Positions 1-5,743 of a DNA stretch of 11,490 nucleotides are shown here, piece by piece. The DNA lies in contig JAHENP010000107.1 of NCBI GenBank assembly GCA_018609965.1, forward strand, positions 1 to 11,490, given 5' to 3'. Position 1 is the first letter of the stretch; the number at the start of each line of letters is the position of its first letter. Made by a program: the position numbers and the translations under genes. This DNA comes from Haloferacaceae archaeon. Its GTDB lineage: Archaea > Halobacteriota > Halobacteria > Halobacteriales > Haloferacaceae. The notes beneath the pieces were generated by a model that worked only from the letters and a program-made list of their open reading frames with translations, searched no databases and was not told the DNA's origin.

Positions 1-1413
1 GACGAGGAGATCGAAGACGTGCGGACGGACCTGAAAGAGGCACGGAGCGCGGTCGAACGCGGTGAGGAACTGCTGGCGGCGGGCAACTGCCCGGAGTGTG
101 GCCAGCCAGTCGCGGACTCGCCACACGTCGACACGCTCGACGAGCAGCGCGAACGGGTCGGACAGCTAGAGACGGAACTGGCAGAACTGCGGGAAGATCG
201 CAGTCGGCTGACAGAGCGACGCGAACGGGCCGAGGAACTCCGCGAGGTAGAGCGTGATCTGGACGGCGTCGGGGACACACTGTCGTTGCTCGACGACCAG
301 ATCACGGAGGTCGAATCCCGGATCGAGGAACGCGGCGAACAGATCGAGCAACACCGGAGTCGAGCAGCGGAGTTGGAGTCAGACGCCGAGACGGCGGCCA
401 CAGACGCCGAGACGGCCGAGGAGACGGCGGCGGCGGCGCGCGAACGGGTCGCGGACTGCAACCGAGAACTGAGCGCCGTGTCGGAGGCGGTCGACCGGCT
501 CGACGAGATCGACAACCACCGGACCGACCGGGAGCAAGCGGCCGCGGAGATCGACCGGCTGACCGAGCGACGCGACGGGTTAGAGACACTGAACGACCAA
601 CGACGCGACAGCCTCGCCGAAAAGCGGTCACGGCGCGACGAACTCGCCGCCGCGGTCGACGACGAGGCCGTCGAGTCGGCACGCGAACGGCTCGCGGAGG
701 CGGAGTCGTACATCGACCGCGTCGACGAGACGCTGTCGAACCTCCGTGACCGCCGGGACGAACTGACCAACCAGATCGGCGCGGTGAGGAACGAACTCGA
801 CGAACTCGACGAACTGCGGAGCGAGCGGGCGACGGTCGCCGAGGACGTGTCCGCGCTGGCGTCACTGCGCGAGGAGACCGCGGAGCTGGCCGGCACGTAC
901 GCCGACCTCCGGGCGGAGTTGCGCCAGCGCAACGTCGACGCCTTGGAGAGCCGGCTCAACGAGACGTTCGATCTGGTGTACGGCAACGACGCCTACTCAC
1001 ACATCGAACTCGACGACAGCTACGAGCTGACAGTGTACCAGAAGGACGGCGAGCCGTTGGAGCCCGCGCAGCTGTCCGGCGGCGAACGGGCGTTGTTCAA
1101 CCTCTCTCTGCGGTGTGGGATCTACCGCCTGCTCGCCGAGGGGGTGGAGGGTGCGGCGCCGACGCCGCCGTTGATCCTCGATGAACCGACCGTCTTCCTC
1201 GACGACGGCCACGTCGCGCGACTGGTGGATCTGGTCGAGCAGATGCGTGGGTTCGGGGTCGCACAGATCCTGATCGTCTCGCACGACGACGAATTGGTCG
1301 ACGCGGCCGACGATCTCGTCCGGGTGGAGAAGGACCCGACGACCAACCGCTCGTCCGTCGAACGGATCGAGAACGCGTCGTTGGCCGCGCTGCGGGAGCC
1401 AGCAGACGACTGA
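1..1413 (+). CDS. rad50: DNA double-strand break repair ATPase Rad50 (C-terminal part, 5' truncated by window edge)
   Basis: The reading frame is open from base 1, so this is the C-terminal 470 residues of a longer protein; the GTG at 19 is only an internal codon. A CPxC zinc hook (CPEC, about bases 88-99) lies near the start of the visible part. It is followed by a long Glu/Arg-rich coiled coil (about bases 130-960) and then the C-terminal ABC ATPase lobe: signature LSGGE (about 1070-1084), Walker B LILDEP (about 1171-1188), D-loop FLDDGH and the H-loop His in SHDDE (about 1278-1292). Hook, coil and lobe in this order are diagnostic of Rad50, which works with the Mre11 nuclease to tether and process broken DNA ends. 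Walker A and mre11, if adjacent, must lie upstream of the window. Haloarchaea also encode hook-bearing SMC-like proteins (Sph/ASRP), a less likely alternative. The gene ends 37 nt before a convergent gene. Confidence 0.88.
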   Translation, partial: DEEIEDVRTDLKEARSAVERGEELLAAGNCPECGQPVADSPHVDTLDEQRERVGQLETELAELREDRSRLTERRERAEELREVERDLDGVGDTLSLLDDQITEVESRIEERGEQIEQHRSRAAELESDAETAATDAETAEETAAAARERVADCNRELSAVSEAVDRLDEIDNHRTDREQAAAEIDRLTERRDGLETLNDQRRDSLAEKRSRRDELAAAVDDEAVESARERLAEAESYIDRVDETLSNLRDRRDELTNQIGAVRNELDELDELRSERATVAEDVSALASLREETAELAGTYADLRAELRQRNVDALESRLNETFDLVYGNDAYSHIELDDSYELTVYQKDGEPLEPAQLSGGERALFNLSLRCGIYRLLAEGVEGAAPTPPLILDEPTVFLDDGHVARLVDLVEQMRGFGVAQILIVSHDDELVDAADDLVRVEKDPTTNRSSVERIENASLAALREPADD

Positions 1414-1450
1414 GACCCCAGAACAGACCGAGGAGAACCGGGCGAGTCGC

Positions 1451-1867
1451 TCAGCGCAGTCGCTCGACGGCCGTGTCGGCGTCGTCGGTCGGCGCGTACC
1501 CCGGCCGACCGGCGATGGTCGTCTCTCGAACGAGCCCAGCCGCACGAAACTCCGCGAGCAGGCCGTGGAGGTCCGACTCACAGAGGTCGTAGGCGGCAGT
1601 TAGCGTCTCGGCGGCCGTCGGCCCGCGGTCGACGAGTTCGACGAGGAGTCCGAGCGCGCGGTCGTCGGGACACGCGAGCACCGCACGACGGACGGGCCCA
1701 GCCAGGCCGTCGGCGGCGGCCGCCAGCGGCGGGTCGTCGACGGCCGACAGCGACTCGTTCGGGCGGTACGACTCCTCGCCGGTGTCGGGGTCGCGGACCA
1801 GACTCGACTCACTCGACCGTTTGACGAGCAGGAGTCTACGGCCGTCGCCGTTGGTGACGGTCTGCAC
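1451..1867 (-). CDS. Haloarchaeal winged-helix-like protein, DUF7346-like
   Basis: This is a 138-residue protein read from a GTG at 1867. A farther in-frame GTG at 1924 would give 157 aa but would overlap the end of the BFN gene. I prefer 1867 because the protein then opens with MQTVTNGDGRRLLLVKRS, which looks like a genuine domain start. Residues 5-45 form a compact segment with SSESSLVRDPDTGEESY; residues 60-130 look like a winged-helix fold (RALGLLVELVDRGP, then DLHGLLAEFRAAGLV, then a basic wing). From memory this matches the haloarchaeal DUF7346 family often found near rad50/mre11; that is recall, not a search. It starts 37 nt behind the BFN gene on the same strand, so the two may be co-transcribed. 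No function is known to me; DNA binding or a role next to Rad50 is inference only. Confidence 0.62.
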   Translation of the reverse strand: MQTVTNGDGRRLLLVKRSSESSLVRDPDTGEESYRPNESLSAVDDPPLAAAADGLAGPVRRAVLACPDDRALGLLVELVDRGPTAAETLTAAYDLCESDLHGLLAEFRAAGLVRETTIAGRPGYAPTDDADTAVERLR

Positions 1868-1904
1868 GGGCGAGATTGGTGGGCGACGAGCAAACGACTG
1901 TCGA

Positions 1905-2411
1905 TCAGCGGTAGCGAAAGTCACTCTCGTCGCGGCTCTCGTCGCCCGGCGCGTGCGGGAATATGCCGTCGTCGGGTGACTCCATCTCGATACTGTCTGG
2001 GGGTTGGCCGGCGTCGTCTAACACTTCGCTCGTGACGGTGATCGGACACTCGAACCGGATCGCCAGCGCGATGGCGTCCGAGGGTCGGGCGTCGAAGACG
2101 AACTCCCGGGATTGGCCGGCGTCGTACGACTCCGCGTCGATCTTCGCGTAGAAGGTGCCGTCAGTGAGATCGTCGATCCGGACGCCGTCGACGGCGCCGC
2201 CGAACTCCGTCACCATCTCGACGACCAGGTCGTGGGTGAGCGGGCGTTCGAACACGCGGTCGGACAGCCCCATCCGGATCGAGTTGGCCTGGTCGCGAGT
2301 GACGAAGATCGGCAGTAACTGCCCGTCTGCGCGGAGGATCACGGCCGGAATCTCGTCCCCGTCGGGCCCGACGCCGACCCCGATTCCCGCGATCTCTGCC
2401 TCGTAGCTCAT
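1905..2411 (-). CDS. Bifunctional nuclease (BFN/DUF151) domain protein
   Basis: This 168-residue acidic protein starts at the ATG at 2411 (MSYEAEIAGIGVGVG). The BFN/DUF151 core is recognisable: an N-terminal beta-rich half with ILRADGQLLPIFVTRDQA (about residues 26-43), then the family hallmark ARPSDAIALAIRFECPI (about residues 110-126) followed by TSEVLDDAG. Bacterial and plant relatives have been reported with DNase/RNase activity; archaeal members are annotated by similarity only, so the biochemical role is uncertain. The tail after about residue 135 (Asp/Glu/Ser-rich, ending DESDFRYR) is outside the domain. It is divergent from cmk across 117 bp. A weak TATA-like TATTCGTA on the minus strand (2433-2440) lies about 26 nt before the ATG, which fits a leaderless transcript. 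Confidence 0.82.
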   Translation of the reverse strand: MSYEAEIAGIGVGVGPDGDEIPAVILRADGQLLPIFVTRDQANSIRMGLSDRVFERPLTHDLVVEMVTEFGGAVDGVRIDDLTDGTFYAKIDAESYDAGQSREFVFDARPSDAIALAIRFECPITVTSEVLDDAGQPPDSIEMESPDDGIFPHAPGDESRDESDFRYR

Positions 2412-2517
2412 ACGTTCTGTACGGAGGCGGGGTACGAATAGGTGCCGCCGCCGCGCGGTTCTCGACGGCGGCCACAGCACAGTCGGCAGAAAGGACAGTC
2501 ACTTGTATCGACCGCGT

Positions 2518-2521
2518 GGAG
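2518..2521 (+). promoter_or_regulatory. Shine-Dalgarno-like GGAG deciding the cmk start
   Basis: GGAG lies 7 nt before the ATG at 2529 and only 2 nt before the out-of-frame ATG at 2524, so it favours the 2529 start. It matches the archaeal anti-SD core. Many haloarchaeal genes lack such a site. Confidence 0.45.
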
Positions 2522-2528
2522 TTATGGT

Positions 2529-3107
2529 ATGTTGATCACGATCTCCGGACCACCGGGGAGCGGCAAGTCGACGACGGCGGCACATCTCGCGGAGGTGTTC
2601 GATCTCGATCACGTCTCTGGCGGGGACACGTTCCGCGAGATGGCGGCCGAACGCGGGCTCTCGCCGGTCGAGTTCAACGAACTTGCCGAGGACGACGACC
2701 AGATCGACCGCGATCTGGACCGCCGGCTCCGCGAGACCGCGGTCGAACGCGACGAGTTGGTGTTGGAGTCGCGACTCGCCGGCTGGCTCGCCGGCGGACA
2801 CGCCGACATGCGGATCTGGCTGGACGCCCCACTGGACGTTCGTGTCGAACGGATCGTCGACAGAGAACAGAAGAACCTGTCCGTCGCCCGCGAAGAGACC
2901 CGTCGCCGTGAGGAGAGTGAGGCCAAACGCTACGCCTCCTACTACGACATCGACATCGGCGACCGGTCGATCTACGATCTCGTCGTCAACACCGGCCGGT
3001 GGGGGGAGACGGCCGTCACGAATCTCATCACCGACGCCGTCGAACGCTACGAGCCGGCCGGCGACGAAGGGCAGGAACCGGTCGAGGGCGTCCGTTACGA
3101 GTTCTGA
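2529..3107 (+). CDS. cmk: Cytidylate kinase (archaeal type)
   Basis: This 192-residue P-loop kinase phosphorylates CMP/dCMP to the diphosphate with ATP in pyrimidine nucleotide metabolism. The start at 2529 is chosen because it places the glycine-rich Walker A loop GPPGSGKST at residues 7-15, immediately after the first beta strand (MLITIS), as expected for this family. Further marks are [14 protein letters not shown] (NMP-binding region, about residues 36-49), a long acidic-basic helix ending in [12 protein letters not shown] (about residues 75-86), and the DREQKNL...R lid region near residues 115-130. The length matches archaeal CMP kinases. Its TGA shares its last base with the ATG of truB (TGATG at 3105-3109), so translation is probably coupled. 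Cmk next to Cbf5/TruB is a widely conserved archaeal arrangement, which supports both calls. Confidence 0.92.
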   Translation: MLITISGPPGSGKSTTAAHLAEVFDLDHVSGGDTFREMAAERGLSPVEFNELAEDDDQIDRDLDRRLRETAVERDELVLESRLAGWLAGGHADMRIWLDAPLDVRVERIVDREQKNLSVAREETRRREESEAKRYASYYDIDIGDRSIYDLVVNTGRWGETAVTNLITDAVERYEPAGDEGQEPVEGVRYEF

Positions 3108-4027
3108 TGTCGCTCCGTCCGGCCCCCGAGACGCGCGCCGCCCGCGACCGACTCGACTTTGGTGTGGTTAATCTCGACAAGCCGCCCGGACCGTCGGCAC
3201 ACGAGGTGACCGCGTGGGTACGTGACCTCGCGGGTGTCGACCGCGCGGCCCACGCTGGAACGCTTGATCCGAAGGTGACTGGCTGTCTCCCGATCCTGTT
3301 AGGTGACGCGACACGGCTGGCACAGGTGTTTCTGGAGGGCGCAAAGGAGTACGTCGCTGTGCTCGAACTCCACCGTTCGGCACCCGCCGACACGCGGGCG
3401 ATTCTCGACAGCTTCGAGGCGGAGCTGTACCAGAAACCACCCCGAAAGTCGGCCGTCCGGCGGCGGCTCCGCACCCGGAGGGTGTACGATCTGGAGTTGC
3501 TCGACCAACGGGACCGACAGTTACTGCTCCGGATTCGGTGTGAGTCCGGGACGTACGTCCGGAAGCTGTGTCACGATCTGGGGTTGGCGCTGGGCACCGG
3601 CGGCCACATGGGGAATCTCCGCCGGAGCGGGACGGACCCGTTCGACGACCGTGATCTGGTGTCGTTGCACGACCTCGCGGACGCGTTGGCGTTCGACGAG
3701 GACGGCGACCCGGAGCCACTCGCCGAGGCCGTCGCGCCCGCCGAGCGCGCACTGCGACACCTCCCGCGGGTGACGATCCCCGAAAACGCCGCCCGCGAGG
3801 TTGCGGAGGGTGCCCCGGTGTACGCGCCCGGCGTGATCGCTGTCGATCCCGCGCCAGATCCGGTGACTGTCGGTGGGGACGGTGAGGCTGGAGACGCCGC
3901 TCCCTCCGAGGGCGATATCGTCGTCTGTCTGACCCCCGACAACGCCGCGGTGTGTCTGGGGACGCTCGTCGCCGATCCGAGCCTGTCGTCGGGTGAGGTA
4001 GTGTCGTTAGAACGTGTGTTAGTTTGA
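3107..4027 (+). CDS. truB: tRNA/rRNA pseudouridine synthase Cbf5/TruB
   Basis: This 306-residue protein is the archaeal Cbf5 (dyskerin) homologue. It converts uridine to pseudouridine in rRNA as the catalytic subunit of H/ACA RNPs and can also modify tRNA. The catalytic motif HAGTLDPKVTGCL is at residues 49-61, with the catalytic Asp at 54. An N-terminal NLDKPPGPSAHEV segment (22-34) and the CESGTYVRKLCHDLG motif (145-159) are also family hallmarks. The C-terminal part from about residue 220 (PRVTIPENAAREVAEGAPVYAPGV, ending SGEVVSLERVLV) is a PUA RNA-binding domain. A Gly/Asp-rich insert (about 262-275) interrupts the PUA region. The ATG at 3107 overlaps the cmk stop by one base. The TGA stop at 4025-4027 lies at the edge of a hairpin-bearing element, so the very last codons may have been altered by its insertion. 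Confidence 0.93.
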   Translation: MSLRPAPETRAARDRLDFGVVNLDKPPGPSAHEVTAWVRDLAGVDRAAHAGTLDPKVTGCLPILLGDATRLAQVFLEGAKEYVAVLELHRSAPADTRAILDSFEAELYQKPPRKSAVRRRLRTRRVYDLELLDQRDRQLLLRIRCESGTYVRKLCHDLGLALGTGGHMGNLRRSGTDPFDDRDLVSLHDLADALAFDEDGDPEPLAEAVAPAERALRHLPRVTIPENAAREVAEGAPVYAPGVIAVDPAPDPVTVGGDGEAGDAAPSEGDIVVCLTPDNAAVCLGTLVADPSLSSGEVVSLERVLV

Positions 4028-4032
4028 CCTCC

Positions 4033-4052
4033 TCCCACCCCGTCGGGTGGGA
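4033..4052. repeat. Left-end hairpin of the IS200/IS605-like element
   Basis: Perfect 8-bp inverted repeat TCCCACCC / GGGTGGGA around the 4-nt loop CGTC, starting 5 nt after the truB stop. It shares its CCCACCC arms with the hairpin at 4355-4374. It could also act as a transcription terminator for truB, though no T-run follows. Confidence 0.7.
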
Positions 4053-4198
4053 TTCCAACGGCACCGCACCGCTTGGGTGGGCGTTTCAGGTTCGCAGCCT
4101 GGTCGACATGACCGGACTCCTAGCAGGGCCAAGCCGCCGTTACTCCTATCGCATACTGGGATTCAGAGTTGCTTTGTGTTCGGAACCCACTGCCAGCG

Positions 4199-4221
4199 GT
4201 TCGAAAAGAGTTCTTTCGAAC
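4199..4221. repeat. Perfect 8-bp inverted repeat inside the element
   Basis: GTTCGAAA (4199-4206) and TTTCGAAC (4214-4221) flank the 7-nt spacer AGAGTTC. It lies in the interior of the transposon-like stretch. Its role is unknown: an internal hairpin of the element or a protein-binding site. Confidence 0.5.
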
Positions 4222-4354
4222 GTAGCTTGGGCTGAATCCGATATTATCCGTTTCGTTGGGCGGCTGAACCGCCTCAGTTTAGTTACACGTGTACTTGACA
4301 TATAAATCTCCCGTCAGCAGAAACGGAGATACGTTCCCGGGTTGTCGGATTCAT

Positions 4355-4374
4355 CCCACCCGTAAACGGGTGGG
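4355..4374. repeat. Right-end hairpin of the IS200/IS605-like element
   Basis: Perfect 8-bp stem CCCACCCG / CGGGTGGG with loop TAAA, followed by the pyrimidine-rich CTTTCTCCTTG. From memory this hairpin-plus-tail is typical of right ends of haloarchaeal tnpB elements, where it also overlaps the omega/re-RNA. It is preceded by GTTGTCGGATTCAT, which is repeated in altered form at 4415. Confidence 0.65.
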
Positions 4375-4442
4375 CTTTCTCCTTGTCACTGCTGTAAGTA
4401 GGCTACAGTTCCAAGTTGTCGGCTTCGTCCCACTCCACCGGA

Positions 4443-4463
4443 TAGTATCTCACCCCGATACTA
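4443..4463. repeat. 7-bp inverted repeat upstream of the Tat-secreted protein gene
   Basis: TAGTATC (4443-4449) and GATACTA (4457-4463) flank the 7-nt spacer TCACCCC. It lies about 50-70 nt upstream of the TATA box at 4509-4515, a position suited to a regulator site. It could equally be another hairpin left by the mobile element next to it. Confidence 0.4.
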
Positions 4464-4506
4464 CTGTAAAATACATCTTGTCAGAAGGCATTCATCTTCC
4501 GTGCCC

Positions 4507-4516
4507 AAAATATAAG
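4507..4516 (+). promoter_or_regulatory. TATA box of the Cys-rich secreted protein gene
   Basis: AAAATATAAG is the strongest TATA-like sequence near a gene start in the window. Its centre is about 30 nt before the ATG at 4542, so transcription would begin within a few bases of the start codon (leaderless mRNA). This supports ATG 4542 over the out-of-frame ATG at 4532. Confidence 0.62.
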
Positions 4517-4541
4517 TCATATAGAAACAAAATGGCAGCCG

Positions 4542-5348
4542 ATGCCACGGGACGACGAGATCACGGACATCGACCTGGATGTAGACATCGACCGACGAAA
4601 AGTGCTCTCGGCAGCGACGACGGCAGCCGGCGGAGCAGCGGGGCTCTCCTCGGTTGTCGCGGCACAGGAGGACGGCGACGGGGAGATCACCGAGGCCGAA
4701 GTCGAGCGAGCGCTGGCAGAGTCAGAGATTCTCGCCGGCGACGTGACGAAGGCAGACGCCGACGCCGACTCAGTCGACCTGACGCCCGACGACATCCCGG
4801 AGGACTCGAAGATGTACGTCGGGAAGTACAGCAACGCACAGGTCCCCGGTGAGAAGGCCTACGAGATCCAGAGCTACGACGAGTGGCGGCGTCAGGAGCG
4901 TCCGACTGGCTTCGACGTACCCCAGACGGAACTGCTCGACCAGCTCTACTTCCAGGAGGACCTGGGCACTGTCTCCGTCGCGGGCTACTCCGTCACTGTC
5001 GGCGTCGGTGCCGGCCTGAAGATCAGCACCGCGAGCGACTCGTTCCTGAGCGCGACACTCTCGGTAGAGCTGTTCGTCAACGGCGTATCGTTCACCATCG
5101 TCGACTACGGTGTTGGTTACGGCGACGACGGCCTCTGTGTCGACGTGCCGATCAAGTACGGCCCGATCCCCGGCCTGTCGGTCGAGGGGTGCATCAGCTT
5201 CAGCCTCTATGATGAGTACGGCGATATCTGTCTCGACGCGAGCGTCACGCTCTCGTTGTGTGCAGACCCGTGCCCGCTGTTCAGCTGTGAGGCCTGCGCG
5301 GGAGCCAGTTCACCCTCTGTCGGTGGCTGTGCGGACGTGCCACTCTGA
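4542..5348 (+). CDS. Tat-exported cysteine-rich protein of unknown family
   Basis: This is a 268-residue secreted protein that I do not recognise. Residues 1-17 are very acidic, then a twin-arginine signal follows: RRKVLS at 18-23, an Ala/Gly-rich hydrophobic stretch (24-38), and a VAAQ boundary near 39-42 that could be a signal-peptidase site. Residues 43-110 are acidic and helical with no cysteine. From about 140 the protein is a beta-rich, Ser/Thr/Gly/Val repeat-like region (GTVSVAGYSVTVGVGAGLK; ATLSVELFVNGVSFTIVDYG). All eight cysteines fall in the last 70 residues, at 199, 217, 230, 240, 244, 249, 252 and 263, which suggests a disulfide-bonded domain after export. The architecture (Tat signal, spacer, C-terminal Cys domain) recalls the halocin C8 precursor, but the cysteine spacing does not obviously match, so this is only a hypothesis. 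The gene stands alone, directly downstream of a transposon remnant. Confidence 0.8.
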   Translation: MPRDDEITDIDLDVDIDRRKVLSAATTAAGGAAGLSSVVAAQEDGDGEITEAEVERALAESEILAGDVTKADADADSVDLTPDDIPEDSKMYVGKYSNAQVPGEKAYEIQSYDEWRRQERPTGFDVPQTELLDQLYFQEDLGTVSVAGYSVTVGVGAGLKISTASDSFLSATLSVELFVNGVSFTIVDYGVGYGDDGLCVDVPIKYGPIPGLSVEGCISFSLYDEYGDICLDASVTLSLCADPCPLFSCEACAGASSPSVGGCADVPL

Positions 5349-5743
5349 CACCCTCCGGCACACGGCCGAGGAACCGACCGCCGACGCTTAACTGTGTGCC
5401 GTCGGTACGCACACACTTCCGCTCCGTTCTCGCTCACGCACGAGAGTATCCATCAGCGCGGATCGAGCGCCGAGGACAGTCGGCTGTCCGGCCAGGCGAG
5501 CGCCAGATACGGGAGAAACGAGAGGAGCAACAACACCCCGGGCGCGTACGACCGTGGCCATCTCTCTGTTCGGTCGGCCGACAGACGGTGGTGTCACCGT
5601 GTCCAACACCTTCTCGGCGGAGGGGAGTACGTTGTCTGTGCGGCTCACGTTGTTTGGAAACGAGTCTGGCCGAGGTGTTCGTCTCCGTCAGATGGAAACA
5701 CGGGCCGTCCTCCAACGTGAGACGAGACGCTCTGCCGACAGTC
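5349..5743. other. Convergent intergenic region with no convincing gene
   Basis: This 395-bp gap separates two genes that converge. It keeps high GC. On the minus strand a short open stretch (5453-5593) encodes a strongly hydrophobic run, VLLLLSFLPYLALAW, but it lacks a usual start in that frame. A different frame carries an ATG at about 5559-5561 ahead of it. I see no RNA gene, no T-rich terminator and no strong palindrome. Confidence 0.5.
5453..5561 (-). pseudogene. Possible frameshifted small membrane-peptide fragment
   Basis: On the minus strand, codons from a GTG at 5536 read VLLLLSFLPYLALAWPDSRLSSALDPR and stop at 5453. The 15-residue hydrophobic run looks like a transmembrane segment. 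Upstream, another frame offers an ATG near 5561 (MATVVRARG). The two frames would join by removing one base in the CCCC run at 5536-5539, so a decayed or mis-sequenced small membrane protein is conceivable. High-GC noise is the main alternative, and I would not annotate it as a working gene. Confidence 0.2.

Larger units (their letters stand above)
4026..4385. mobile_element. Degenerate or non-autonomous IS200/IS605-type element (PATE-like), no transposase left
   Basis: The stretch opens with TTGACCTCC and an 8-bp hairpin, TCCCACCC / GGGTGGGA, at 4033-4052 (loop CGTC). It closes with a related hairpin, CCCACCCG / CGGGTGGG, at 4355-4374 (loop TAAA), followed by CTTTCTCCTTG. From memory these resemble the subterminal hairpins at the left and right ends of haloarchaeal TnpA/TnpB (IS200/IS605, IS1341-type) elements. 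The shared CCCACCC arms make a pair of element ends more likely than chance. The inside is AT-richer than the neighbouring genes and has further hairpins (4199-4221, 4259-4273), but I see no TnpA HUH motif and no TnpB zinc-ribbon or RuvC residues in any frame. Short haloarchaeal elements of this kind were described as palindrome-associated transposable elements. The exact ends are uncertain by several bases. Confidence 0.55.

Noticed and set aside
302..865. Minus-strand Arg-rich frame opposite the Rad50 coiled coil
   Set aside because: An artefact of the Glu/Arg repeat codons of the coiled coil read backwards.
3168..4064. Minus-strand frame of 298 codons opposite truB
   Set aside because: Arg/Pro-rich shadow of truB with no recognisable domain.
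4195..4225. Possible tRNA T-arm (GGTTCGAAA)
   Set aside because: No acceptor, D or anticodon arms can be formed around it; it is part of the 8-bp inverted repeat.
4375..4385. Right-end hairpin plus pyrimidine tail as an intrinsic terminator of truB
   Set aside because: It lies about 330 bp after the truB stop and the tail has only short T runs. The similarity to transposon right ends explains it better, although termination there is not excluded.
4289..4852. Plus-strand frame overlapping the start of the Cys-rich protein gene
   Set aside because: Its second half is the Arg-rich shadow of the secreted protein, and its first half is the mobile-element stretch.
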